Under the pieces are notes generated by a model. That model did not search any database, was not told the DNA's origin, and saw only the letters and a list, made by a program, of their open reading frames with translations. A stretch of 15,678 bases of DNA from Hyphomicrobiales bacterium (GTDB taxonomy: Bacteria; Pseudomonadota; Alphaproteobacteria; Rhizobiales; Aestuariivirgaceae), in NCBI GenBank assembly GCA_013002595.1, contig JABDJG010000428.1:1-15678 (forward strand), in the 5' to 3' direction. Positions 1 through 5,895 of the stretch are shown piece by piece; within the stretch, counting starts at the first letter, position 1, and the number at the start of each line of letters is the position of its first letter. A program made the position numbers and the translations under genes.

Positions 1-82
1 ATCTGGTCCTGCACATGGACTGAGTCCAGCATTTGGCAATCAACGAAGTTTGCAGCTTCCAGCCCATCGGTCTTCACAGACC

Positions 83-214
83 TTAAGACCCCGAGCGCAA
101 TTTCGCCTCGAAGCTCTCGCGATTATACCTGACTTGTTCGGCGGCTGCCTTGCGGGCGCCCGGTCTGTTGTCGTACTTGCCGCCCGTGTTTTGGTTGAAG
201 CAGCCAAAACGCAT
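83..214 (-). CDS. Possible small hydrophilic protein, 43 aa (unrecognised)
   Basis: An ATG-initiated reading frame of 43 codons lies between the window edge and the MFS gene. The product is basic and hydrophilic with no signal peptide or membrane segment. It starts MRFGCFNQNTGGKYDN and continues with an Ala/Arg/Lys/Glu-rich stretch that could form a helix. Third codon positions are mostly G or C, as in the neighbouring genes, which slightly favours real coding. The nearest ribosome-binding-like sequence (GAAGG) is about 13 bases before the ATG, which is too far, so the start or the gene itself is doubtful. I do not recognise the family. The rest of 1-246 shows no other feature I can support. 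Confidence 0.3.
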   Translation of the reverse strand: MRFGCFNQNTGGKYDNRPGARKAAAEQVRYNRESFEAKLRSGS

Positions 215-246
215 GGAGCTGATCAACCTTCACAAGTTAGTCTGCC

Positions 247-1413
247 TCATGGGCTGATCCGGTTCGAAACCACAATATGCCCGATCGCGAACAGGGCCGC
301 CATGCTGCCGGCGATGCCAAGCGTCGTCAGGCCGGAAACGTTGATCACCACCCCGCCGATGGCCGAACCGATTGCCGCCCCGACATAGATCGCTGCTGCG
401 TTGAGTGACAGAACGACACTGGCGGCTTGCGGCGCAAGCGTGATGAGCCGTGATTGCTGCGCGGCCATGATCGACCAGCCACAGACCGACCAGCAGAAAA
501 CGACCGCCAGCACCACAACCTCAGGCAGCGGCAGGGCGGAAAACGCCGGCATCAGGGCAACTTGTGCAATGGCCAGACCGAGCAGGGTCTTGAACGGCCC
601 GATCCGGTCAGCTGCAATGCCGCTCACCATATTACCGGCAACCGCTCCGAAGCCGAACGCCAGCAGCGCCAATGTAATGCCGTTGCGCTCAAACCCCATC
701 TGTGTTGACAGCAGCGGCGCCAGATAGGTGTAGGGTATGTAGATCGCAGCAATGAACGTCGTGGTGAACAGCACCGCCAGCATGACCGGTCCGTTGCGCA
801 GTATCTGCCTAAGGTCGGCGAGGCTGACCGACTGGAATGACAGTCCGGCCGGCACCCGGGTCCACACCAGCCACAGGCACGGCACGGCGAGTGCCGCTAC
901 TATCGCAAACGCGCTCCGCCAGCCGAAGGTATAGGCAACAAAACTGCCGGCCGGCACCCCGGCGACCTGGGCCAGCGTCAGACCGAAGAACACCGCCGCC
1001 AGCGACCGCGCGCGCCGCTCTGGGCTGCTCAGGCCCGCCGCCACCGCGGACGACACCGGCGTGAACATGCCGGCACCGGCCGCCGCCAGCACCCGCGCAA
1101 CATTCAAGGTCACATCATCCGGCGCAATGCTCGCCAGCCCGTTGGCCAGGGCAAACAGGCCAAGCCCTGCCGCCAGCACCCGGCGCCGGCCAATGTGCCC
1201 GGACATCGAGATCAGCAACGGCGACAGCACGGCATAGGCCAGCGCATAGATCGTCATGATCCAGCCGGCCCCGGCCGTGGTCAGCGCCAGGTCCTCGGCA
1301 ATCGGGTTCAACAGCCCGATGACGATAAACGCACCCATGCCGATGACGAAGTTCGATGCCGACAGGATCGGGATCAAAAGCGGATCAGGCTCTGAGCTGA
1401 TCGCAGCGTTCAT
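247..1413 (-). CDS. MFS transporter, DHA1-type drug or metabolite efflux permease
   Basis: A 388-residue inner-membrane protein built almost entirely of hydrophobic helices, the usual length and pattern for a 12-helix major facilitator. After helix 2 there is a loop of the MFS motif A type (GHIGRRRVL, about residues 72-80). Around residues 150-165 a motif C-like stretch (AGVPAGSFVAYTFGWR) is typical of proton antiporters in the DHA1 group. The substrate cannot be told from the sequence. The start at 1413 is supported by AGGGG about 8 bases upstream. A strong terminator separates this gene from the cupin gene upstream, so it is probably transcribed on its own and may have no role in sulfur oxidation. 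Confidence 0.85.
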   Translation of the reverse strand: MNAAISSEPDPLLIPILSASNFVIGMGAFIVIGLLNPIAEDLALTTAGAGWIMTIYALAYAVLSPLLISMSGHIGRRRVLAAGLGLFALANGLASIAPDDVTLNVARVLAAAGAGMFTPVSSAVAAGLSSPERRARSLAAVFFGLTLAQVAGVPAGSFVAYTFGWRSAFAIVAALAVPCLWLVWTRVPAGLSFQSVSLADLRQILRNGPVMLAVLFTTTFIAAIYIPYTYLAPLLSTQMGFERNGITLALLAFGFGAVAGNMVSGIAADRIGPFKTLLGLAIAQVALMPAFSALPLPEVVVLAVVFCWSVCGWSIMAAQQSRLITLAPQAASVVLSLNAAAIYVGAAIGSAIGGVVINVSGLTTLGIAGSMAALFAIGHIVVSNRISP

Positions 1414-1441
1414 TCAGACAACCCCTGTCCATGCGGGCAAC

Positions 1442-1476
1442 AAAAAATCCCCGCGCCGTCAACCTGGCCCGGGGAT
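1442..1476 (-). terminator. Rho-independent terminator for the cupin gene
   Basis: Read on the minus strand, an 11-bp stem with one mismatch (ATCCCCGGGCC pairing with GGCGCGGGGAT), closed by an 8-base loop, is followed at once by a run of six T. It lies about 50 bases beyond the stop codon of the cupin gene and before the start of the MFS gene. The T-run is on one side only, so it should work only on minus-strand transcripts. Confidence 0.8.
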
Positions 1477-1527
1477 CGCAATGTCGCAAATTCTGTGCTT
1501 CGTGTCAGCCGTGATACCGCATGCGTC

Positions 1528-1905
1528 CTAGTCGCGAATATATTCGATCTCCTGCCAGCAATCCGTCGGGAATATCCACAGTACCTCAAGGGCGACATCA
1601 CCGGTGTTCTTCAGGCCGTGTCTCTCGTTTTGCGGGATGTAGACCACGCTGTCCTTGCGGACCTGCTGGATCTTGCCGCCGGTCTGCAGCAGGAGACCCT
1701 CACCGGCGCGGATAACATAGATCTCCTGTGGCTGATGGTGATGCAGGGACAATTCACTGCCGACCGGCACCTCGATGATGCCTGCCGACAGGCCGTGACT
1801 GTCCATCTCGGTCGCATCGACAAGAAACTTCCAGCGCAGATCGCCGCGATCTTCTCTCTGGTTCCAGCTGCAGTCATTGACGTGTCGGGTGACAATCGTT
1901 TCCAT
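1528..1905 (-). CDS. Small cupin-domain protein
   Basis: A 125-residue single-domain cupin. Motif 1 is intact: G49, H55, H57, E61 and the closing glycine near 68-70 follow the G(X)5HXH(X)3-4E pattern. Motif 2 contains P91, H96 and N100. H55, H57, E61 and H96 would be the metal-binding set. No signal peptide is seen, so it should be cytoplasmic. I chose the start at 1905 rather than the ATG at 1953 because AAGGAG sits 7 bases before it and the extra residues are not cupin-like. Such proteins may be small dioxygenases, isomerases or ligand binders; the substrate is not predictable here. It is followed by a strong terminator and is separated from soxT by a block of palindromes, so it is probably a single-gene unit. 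Confidence 0.85.
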   Translation of the reverse strand: METIVTRHVNDCSWNQREDRGDLRWKFLVDATEMDSHGLSAGIIEVPVGSELSLHHHQPQEIYVIRAGEGLLLQTGGKIQQVRKDSVVYIPQNERHGLKNTGDVALEVLWIFPTDCWQEIEYIRD

Positions 1906-1936
1906 CCGGCTTCTCCTTGGAGCGCGATTCACGATT

Positions 1937-1953
1937 TTGAATGCTGCATTCAA
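1937..1953. repeat. 17-bp perfect palindrome upstream of the cupin gene
   Basis: TTGAATGC and GCATTCAA are perfect inverted copies separated by a single T. The site lies 31 bases upstream of the cupin start codon, where a dimeric regulator could bind. It is one of four adjacent dyads in this intergenic region, so it may instead belong to the repeat element next to it. No regulator can be assigned. Confidence 0.5.
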
Positions 1954-1966
1954 TTTCGATCATGTT

Positions 1967-2083
1967 CTAGAGCACGATCGGGTTAGATTGAATCAATCCA
2001 ACCCGTGAATCGTCCTCCATCATATTGACGACGATCAGGTTTATCGATTTTGATTGTTTCAATCAAAAACGATCCTGATCTAG
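1967..2083. repeat. Putative palindromic intergenic repeat element with CTAG ends
   Basis: This 117-bp stretch begins CTAGAGCACGATCG and ends, read from the other strand, CTAGATCAGGATCG, so its ends are imperfect inverted repeats matching at 14 of 18 positions. Inside are a 25-bp palindrome (1980-2004: GGGTT, GATTG / CAATC, AACCC) and a hairpin at 2033-2080 with paired blocks of 7 (GATCAGG), 4 (ATCG) and 9 (TTTTGATTG) closed by a TTT loop. A further dyad centred on TCTAGA (1958-1979) overlaps the left end. It is AT-richer than the genes around it and has no coding potential. It resembles the REP-like palindromic elements scattered between genes in many Hyphomicrobiales, but copy number cannot be tested here. 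It lies just beyond the soxT stop codon. Confidence 0.55.
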
Positions 2084-2113
2084 CCCTGACAACAGATGTC
2101 CGAGCTGAATTTG

Positions 2114-3217
2114 CTAATTGGGGGATCTGGACATCAGAATTCCCAGGGCTTCTTTGGCACTGCCGCTCAAAAGCCAGTGCAGGCCGAAGCTGGCGCCCAG
2201 CAGGATCGAGGCAAGGGTCAGTATTGGCGACAGGGCGAGCGTTGAAACACCGGAGATGCCCTGGCCGACGGTGCAGCCGAGCGCGGTGACGCCGCCGGCG
2301 CCCATGGCAGCGGCACCGATGAGGTGGCGGCGCATCTCGCGGGCGTCATCGAAGCCTTCCCAGTAGAATTCGTCCTTGAGAATCGCGATCGCGAAAGCGC
2401 CCGCGAAGGTGCCGATGACGACGGCAATGGCGAAGGTGATCGATGCGCCGGTGAAAGTCATCAGCCAGACCAGCGTCTCGCCAAGTGGCAGTACATAGGT
2501 CAGCGACTGGACCCGAATCGGGTCGAACGGGTCGGCGCCGAGCCAGCCGGTAGCCAGGAAGCCACCGGCAACGGCCAGGCCGATCAAGCTACCGGCGACA
2601 ATATCGCGCCGGCTGTTGCGGAAGGCGGCATCCTTCAGACACCAAAGGACAATCGTGCCGCCGATGATGAGACCGGCCGGCAGCCACAGGCTCGCAACAT
2701 CAATCCCTGTTGCCCAGGCAAACAGGTGCGGCAGACCCTGGCCGCCGGCAGCGCCGGCATCAACCGCGATCTGGTCGACGGAATAGACCTTGATGAATGA
2801 GGTGATGCCGCGCGCCGTCATGTAGCCGGTCAGCGCCAGCACCAGGAAGCTGCAGAACGCCTTCAGATCGCCGCCAGCCATCCGGACCATTACGCCATAG
2901 CCGCAGGTTCCGACCATCGACATGCCGAGTCCGAATAACAGACCGCCGGAAATCGAGCTTGCCCAACCGATGCGCGACTGCAGATAGAACACCTCGTCAA
3001 GGCGGGCGATGCCAGTGTGGTGCATGATCTGGACACAGATCATGGCAACAGCAATGGCCAGCGCCCAGGCCCGCAAACGCAAGGTCTTTCTGATCAGGAC
3101 GAAATCTTCAATTGCGCCGAAGGTGCAAAATCTTCCTGCCCGGGCGGTCGCGCCCATGACCATGCCTAGACCCAGTCCGGCGAGCGCCAGCAACACCGGC
3201 GTTGATATCGCAGTCAT
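2114..3217 (-). CDS. soxT: SoxT: YeeE/YedE-family sulfur compound transporter
   Basis: A 367-residue polytopic inner-membrane protein of the YeeE/YedE (DUF395) family, which moves thiosulfate or related sulfur species. The family's conserved cysteines sit in glycine-rich helix contexts: C31 in GRFCTFG, C105 in GTCGYG and C315 in GCTVGQGISG. In thiosulfate transporters of this family, equivalent cysteines relay the substrate across the membrane. It is the third gene of a minus-strand soxS-soxR-soxT set, starting 27 bases after the soxR stop codon with a modest GGTGGA ribosome site. The same three-gene set is described in Pseudaminobacter salicylatoxidans, where soxT affects thiosulfate and tetrathionate oxidation. 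It may carry a sulfur signal to cytoplasmic SoxR; that role is inference. Confidence 0.85.
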   Translation of the reverse strand: MTAISTPVLLALAGLGLGMVMGATARAGRFCTFGAIEDFVLIRKTLRLRAWALAIAVAMICVQIMHHTGIARLDEVFYLQSRIGWASSISGGLLFGLGMSMVGTCGYGVMVRMAGGDLKAFCSFLVLALTGYMTARGITSFIKVYSVDQIAVDAGAAGGQGLPHLFAWATGIDVASLWLPAGLIIGGTIVLWCLKDAAFRNSRRDIVAGSLIGLAVAGGFLATGWLGADPFDPIRVQSLTYVLPLGETLVWLMTFTGASITFAIAVVIGTFAGAFAIAILKDEFYWEGFDDAREMRRHLIGAAAMGAGGVTALGCTVGQGISGVSTLALSPILTLASILLGASFGLHWLLSGSAKEALGILMSRSPN

Positions 3218-3244
3218 TTTCCACCGTCGCTTCTCAGAGGCGCC

Positions 3245-3586
3245 TTACGGGCACCCAGCGGCATCCTTGCAGTAGAGATCATACAGGACGGTAATCACCT
3301 TATGGGCTTCATCGCTGCCAAGCGAATAGTAAATCGTCTGGCCGTCGCGCCGGGTTTCGACCAGCCGGTCGGCACGCAGGCGGGCAAGTTGCTGTGAGAC
3401 GGCCGGCTGGCGCAGATTAAGCAGGACCTCCAGTTCACTGACCGATTTTTCACCCTCGGCCAGCATGCACAGGATCATCAGCCGGGTTTCCTGGGCCAGG
3501 CCGCGCATCAGATCGCACGCTGCCCGCGCGCTTTCGGCCATGGCCTTGTGCTTGCCCTCTTCCATCAAGGATGCAGCGATGTCCAT
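3245..3586 (-). CDS. soxR: SoxR: ArsR/SmtB-family repressor of sox genes
   Basis: A 113-residue winged-helix regulator. The recognition helix lies in SVSELEVLLNLRQPAVSQQL (residues 48-67), followed by the wing RRDGQTIYYSL (79-89). It has cysteines at 24, 40, 106 and 112. The C40/C106 pair matches the two redox cysteines of the SqrR/BigR branch of ArsR proteins, which form a polysulfide bridge and release DNA when reactive sulfur is present. It lacks the metal-binding ELCVCDL signature of ArsR proper. AAAGGA about 8 bases upstream supports the start at 3586. By analogy with characterised SoxR proteins it should repress the soxV and soxX promoters, and probably soxS, from the dyads at 3999-4019 and 4814-4834. 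Confidence 0.92.
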   Translation of the reverse strand: MDIAASLMEEGKHKAMAESARAACDLMRGLAQETRLMILCMLAEGEKSVSELEVLLNLRQPAVSQQLARLRADRLVETRRDGQTIYYSLGSDEAHKVITVLYDLYCKDAAGCP

Positions 3587-3621
3587 TCCTTCAGTCCTTT
3601 TCTGCCCGTTGCCGCCTGGCG

Positions 3622-3972
3622 CTACTTCAGCTCTTTGATCAGCTGTTGTAACAGCCCCCAGAAAAAATCCTCACCCGGGTATCCCCGGATGCGGCCGATC
3701 TCCTTGCCCTTGTCGATCAGCACGAATGTCGGCGTATAGACCAGACCGGTGATGAACTGCAAATCAGAAGGCATCTCATCGTGGATATCGACGCGCCGTA
3801 GCGGCGCAGCCTTGCCCTCGGTCGTCTTGTGGTAAACACCGCCGATCTCCTCGTTCCAGGCCTCGCACCATTCGCAGGCATCCTGCTCGACCATGATCAG
3901 CTGTGCCGCATCCAGGCGGCCCGGCAACACAGCGAACAGCGAGAGCGTACAAATGAACGCAAATCGTTTCAT
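3622..3972 (-). CDS. soxS: SoxS: periplasmic thioredoxin-fold protein
   Basis: A 116-residue exported thioredoxin-like protein. A signal peptide spans about residues 1-23 (cleavage near LDAA-Q), followed by a short thioredoxin domain with the redox pair C33-E-W-C36 and the cis-proline P81 in YTPTF. In Paracoccus, SoxS keeps the carrier SoxY in its active thiol state; electrons come from the membrane protein SoxV. It is the first gene of the minus-strand soxSRT set, divergent from soxV with 85 bases between the start codons, and 35 bases separate it from soxR. No Shine-Dalgarno sequence precedes the ATG, but a good -10 box lies only 6 bases upstream, so the mRNA may be leaderless. Confidence 0.88.
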   Translation of the reverse strand: MKRFAFICTLSLFAVLPGRLDAAQLIMVEQDACEWCEAWNEEIGGVYHKTTEGKAAPLRRVDIHDEMPSDLQFITGLVYTPTFVLIDKGKEIGRIRGYPGEDFFWGLLQQLIKELK

Positions 3973-3978
3973 GCGGAG

Positions 3979-3984
3979 ATCATA
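3979..3984 (-). promoter_or_regulatory. Candidate -10 box of soxS (possible leaderless start)
   Basis: On the minus strand TATGAT, one base from the TATAAT consensus, ends 6 bases before the soxS ATG. Transcription would start at or next to the A of the start codon, which agrees with the missing ribosome-binding site. The -35 region is weak, as expected for a regulated promoter. This is read from the sequence only. Confidence 0.4.
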
Positions 3985-3998
3985 ACGGGCTTCTCACA

Positions 3999-4019
3999 TA
4001 TTGCATATCACGAATATGC
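3999..4019. promoter_or_regulatory. Proposed SoxR operator, soxS-soxV intergenic site
   Basis: The site reads TATT-N8-CGAATAT-N-C and contains the dyad GCATAT-N5-ATATGC (4003-4019). The same TATT-N8-CGAATAT-N-C arrangement occurs at 4814-4834 upstream of soxX. It fills the space between the candidate -35 and -10 boxes of soxV, so a bound protein would block RNA polymerase. ArsR proteins bind AT-rich dyads of about this size, and SoxR of Pseudaminobacter is reported to bind the equivalent intergenic regions. Assigning SoxR to this exact site is inference. Confidence 0.6.
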
Positions 4020-4027
4020 TATATAAT
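4001..4027 (+). promoter_or_regulatory. Candidate soxV promoter
   Basis: A perfect TATAAT lies at 4022-4027 with a partial -35 (TTGCAT, 4001-4006) 15 bases upstream, a spacing shorter than the optimum of 17. Transcription would begin near 4034, giving a leader of about 24 bases before the TTG at 4058. This makes the upstream possible starts (TTG 4001, ATG 4016) unlikely because they would not be transcribed. Confidence 0.55.
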
Positions 4028-4057
4028 AGCGTTCAATTTGGGGAAAGGCAGGACCCG

Positions 4058-4795
4058 TTGAACTTCGAAGTTGGCCTTGGCGGAGCATTCATTGCGGGAC
4101 TGTTGTCGTTCATCTCGCCTTGCGTGCTGCCGATCGTACCACCTTACCTGTGCTATCTGGCAGGCGTCAGTATTGCTGAATTCGAAGATGCCGAGCGGCC
4201 GGCGGCGGCGAGCTGGCGTATCGTTGCCTCGGCGATTGCCTTTGTCATCGGGTTCTCGATCATCTTTGTCTCGTTTGGCGCCAGCGCGACGTTTCTCGGC
4301 CAGGTCGTCCAGTCCTATATGCGGTGGCTGACGGTCATTGCCGGCATCTTGATCATCATCATGGGGCTGCATTTCCTCGGCGTGTTTCGAATTGGATTGC
4401 TGTACCGCGAGGCGCGCCTGGATGTGCCGCGCAAGCCGCCCGGCCTGCCGGGCGCGTTCGTCATGGGGCTGGCCTTTGCGTTTGGCTGGACGCCGTGTGT
4501 CGGGCCGGTGCTGGCGGCCATCCTGTTCACCGCCGGCGCGCAGGAAAATGTCGGTGAAGGCGTCAAGTTGCTGTCGGCCTATTCGCTTGGCATGGGGCTG
4601 CCGTTCATTCTGGCTGCTGCCTTTGCCGGCCCGTTCATGCGGCTGATGCCGCGGTTGCGGCAGCGAATGGGTGTCGTCGAAAAGGCCATGGGCGGCCTGC
4701 TCGTCCTGACCGGCATCCTGTTCCTGACCGGCAGCATGAACACCATTGCCTTCTGGATGCTGGAGGCCTGGCCAAGCCTCGGCCGGGTCGGTTAA
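4058..4795 (+). CDS. soxV: SoxV: CcdA/DsbD-type thiol reductant transporter
   Basis: A 245-residue inner-membrane protein of the CcdA family with about six hydrophobic helices. It carries the two family cysteines: C22 in SFISPCVLPIVPPY and C147 in GWTPCVGP. It passes electrons from cytoplasmic thioredoxin across the membrane to the periplasmic thioredoxins SoxS and SoxW, which keep SoxY reduced. I chose the TTG at 4058 because it follows AGGA/AAGG ribosome sites, gives the family's usual N-terminus and length, and lies downstream of the TATAAT at 4022. A longer frame from TTG 4001 or ATG 4016 exists but overlaps the promoter. First gene of the plus-strand sox arm; 152 bases with a second regulatory site separate it from soxX. 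No SoxW gene follows it, unlike in Paracoccus. Confidence 0.9.
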   Translation: MNFEVGLGGAFIAGLLSFISPCVLPIVPPYLCYLAGVSIAEFEDAERPAAASWRIVASAIAFVIGFSIIFVSFGASATFLGQVVQSYMRWLTVIAGILIIIMGLHFLGVFRIGLLYREARLDVPRKPPGLPGAFVMGLAFAFGWTPCVGPVLAAILFTAGAQENVGEGVKLLSAYSLGMGLPFILAAAFAGPFMRLMPRLRQRMGVVEKAMGGLLVLTGILFLTGSMNTIAFWMLEAWPSLGRVG

Positions 4796-4813
4796 CTCCG
4801 CTTATTGCGGTCT

Positions 4814-4834
4814 TATTCGTCTATGCGAATATAC
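4814..4834. promoter_or_regulatory. Proposed SoxR operator / promoter region of soxX
   Basis: TATTCG and CGAATA form a perfect 6-bp dyad with a 6-base spacer (4814-4831). The site shares TATT-N8-CGAATAT-N-C with 3999-4019. It overlaps the most AT-rich part of the soxV-soxX gap, where a weak promoter can be drawn (TTGCGG at 4805-4810; TATACA at 4830-4835, spacing 19). A start near 4842 would give a leader of about 105 bases to soxX. The repeated motif is clear; the promoter boxes are weak. Confidence 0.6.
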
Positions 4835-4877
4835 ATATTGATTTTCCCCGGAAACTCTGCCAGTCTTTTGCACATCT

Positions 4878-4924
4878 TGCACCGGACCGGAAAGACGACC
4901 CTCCAAATCAAACCGGCTGGTGCA
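4878..4924 (+). promoter_or_regulatory. Hairpin in the soxX leader just before its ribosome site
   Basis: TGCACC (4878-4883) pairs with GGTGCA (4919-4924), and CCGG (4887-4890) with CCGG (4913-4916), around a 22-base loop. The hairpin ends 3 bases before the strong ribosome site GGAGGGAGAGG (4928-4938). It has no T-run, so it is not a simple terminator. It could stabilise the transcript or tune soxX translation. Confidence 0.4.
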
Positions 4925-4947
4925 CACGGAGGGAGAGGACACGCCGA

Positions 4948-5418
4948 ATGAAGCAAGCAAACACCCCAATTGCGATCTGCGCAGGCCTGGCCTGCCTTTT
5001 CGCGGCGACGACGGCATCGGCTGATGCTGTAACGCCGGACAAGGTCATGTTCGATGACCTGGAAGTCAAGACGTCGCTGACCGGAGCACCTGGCGATGCA
5101 AAGGCCGGCAAGAAATGGTTCGCCAATCGCAAGCTCGGCAACTGCCTAGCCTGCCACGTCAACAAGGACCTGGCCAACCAGCCGTTCCACGGTGAGGTCG
5201 GGCCGCCGATGGATGGCGCGGGCGACCGTTACACACAAGAGCAATTGCGCGGCATTCTGGTCGATTCGAAGGCAGTTTTCGGCCCGGACACCATCATGCC
5301 GGGTTTCTACCGGGTTGATCCGGGCGCCAGAACGGCCAAGAAATTCAAGGGCAAGACCATCCTGTCCGGCGAGCAGATCGAAGACATCATCGCCTATGTG
5401 ATGACCCTGAAGGAATAG
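4948..5418 (+). CDS. soxX: SoxX: monohaem cytochrome c subunit of SoxAX
   Basis: A 156-residue periplasmic cytochrome c. A signal peptide spans residues 1-25 (cleavage near TASA-D), followed by the haem c motif CLACH (66-70) and a C-terminal methionine ligand candidate, M117 in DTIMPGFYR. SoxX accepts electrons in the SoxAX complex, which couples thiosulfate oxidatively to the SoxY cysteine. The length fits the shorter SoxX proteins. The ATG at 4948 follows the very strong GGAGGGAGAGG by 9 bases. It is the first gene of the XYZAB run, with soxY starting 12 bases after its stop. Two cysteines in the signal peptide (11, 16) should be lost on cleavage. Confidence 0.95.
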   Translation: MKQANTPIAICAGLACLFAATTASADAVTPDKVMFDDLEVKTSLTGAPGDAKAGKKWFANRKLGNCLACHVNKDLANQPFHGEVGPPMDGAGDRYTQEQLRGILVDSKAVFGPDTIMPGFYRVDPGARTAKKFKGKTILSGEQIEDIIAYVMTLKE

Positions 5419-5430
5419 GAACACCAGACA

Positions 5431-5883
5431 ATGCACACTATCACACGCAGACAGCTTCTGGCTGTAACAGCCGCCACCGCGACTGGCCTGGCGCTATCGC
5501 CGAATTTTGCATCTGCCAAGGCCGAAGATGCCATGGCGGTGCTCGACAAGTTCACCGGCGGCAAGGCGCCGGCTGAGGGCAAAGTCACGCTCAAGATGCC
5601 GGAAATCGCCGAGAACGGCAACACGGTGCCACTGTCGATTTCAGTCGACAGCCCGATGACCGCCGACAACTATGTCAAACGGGTGGTCATCGTTGCTGAA
5701 GGAAACCCGCGCCCAGAAGTCGCGACACTTCACTTTTCACCCAAGAGCGGCGTCGCAGAAGCCTCGACCCGCATGCGCCTGGCCAAGACGCAAAATGTTG
5801 TTGCCTTGGCCGAGATGTCGGATGGTTCGTTTCACATGGTCAAGCGCCAGGTGAAGGTGACCATCGGCGGCTGTGGCGGTTAA
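5431..5883 (+). CDS. soxY: SoxY: sulfur-carrier subunit of SoxYZ
   Basis: A 150-residue periplasmic protein that carries the pathway intermediates covalently. It ends exactly in GGCGG, with C148 as the swinging-arm cysteine to which sulfur is attached. The N-terminus has a twin-arginine signal (TRRQLLAVTAAT, cleaved near residue 29 or 31), so the folded SoxYZ dimer is probably exported through Tat, with SoxZ riding along. The middle is an immunoglobulin-like beta fold as in known SoxY. AGGA about 10 bases upstream supports the start, and soxZ begins 12 bases downstream. SoxS, SoxW and SoxV are expected to keep C148 in the active form. C148 is the only cysteine in the mature protein. Confidence 0.97.
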   Translation: MHTITRRQLLAVTAATATGLALSPNFASAKAEDAMAVLDKFTGGKAPAEGKVTLKMPEIAENGNTVPLSISVDSPMTADNYVKRVVIVAEGNPRPEVATLHFSPKSGVAEASTRMRLAKTQNVVALAEMSDGSFHMVKRQVKVTIGGCGG

Positions 5884-5895
5884 GGAGCAAGTAAC

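Noticed and set aside
50..388. 112-codon plus-strand frame at the left edge
   Set aside because: It runs into the 3' end of the MFS gene in antisense and has no ribosome site or domain.
1535..1546. Palindrome CGAATATATTCG resembling the proposed operator
   Set aside because: It lies in the last codons of the cupin gene, far from any start, and lacks the TATT-N8-CGAATAT arrangement.
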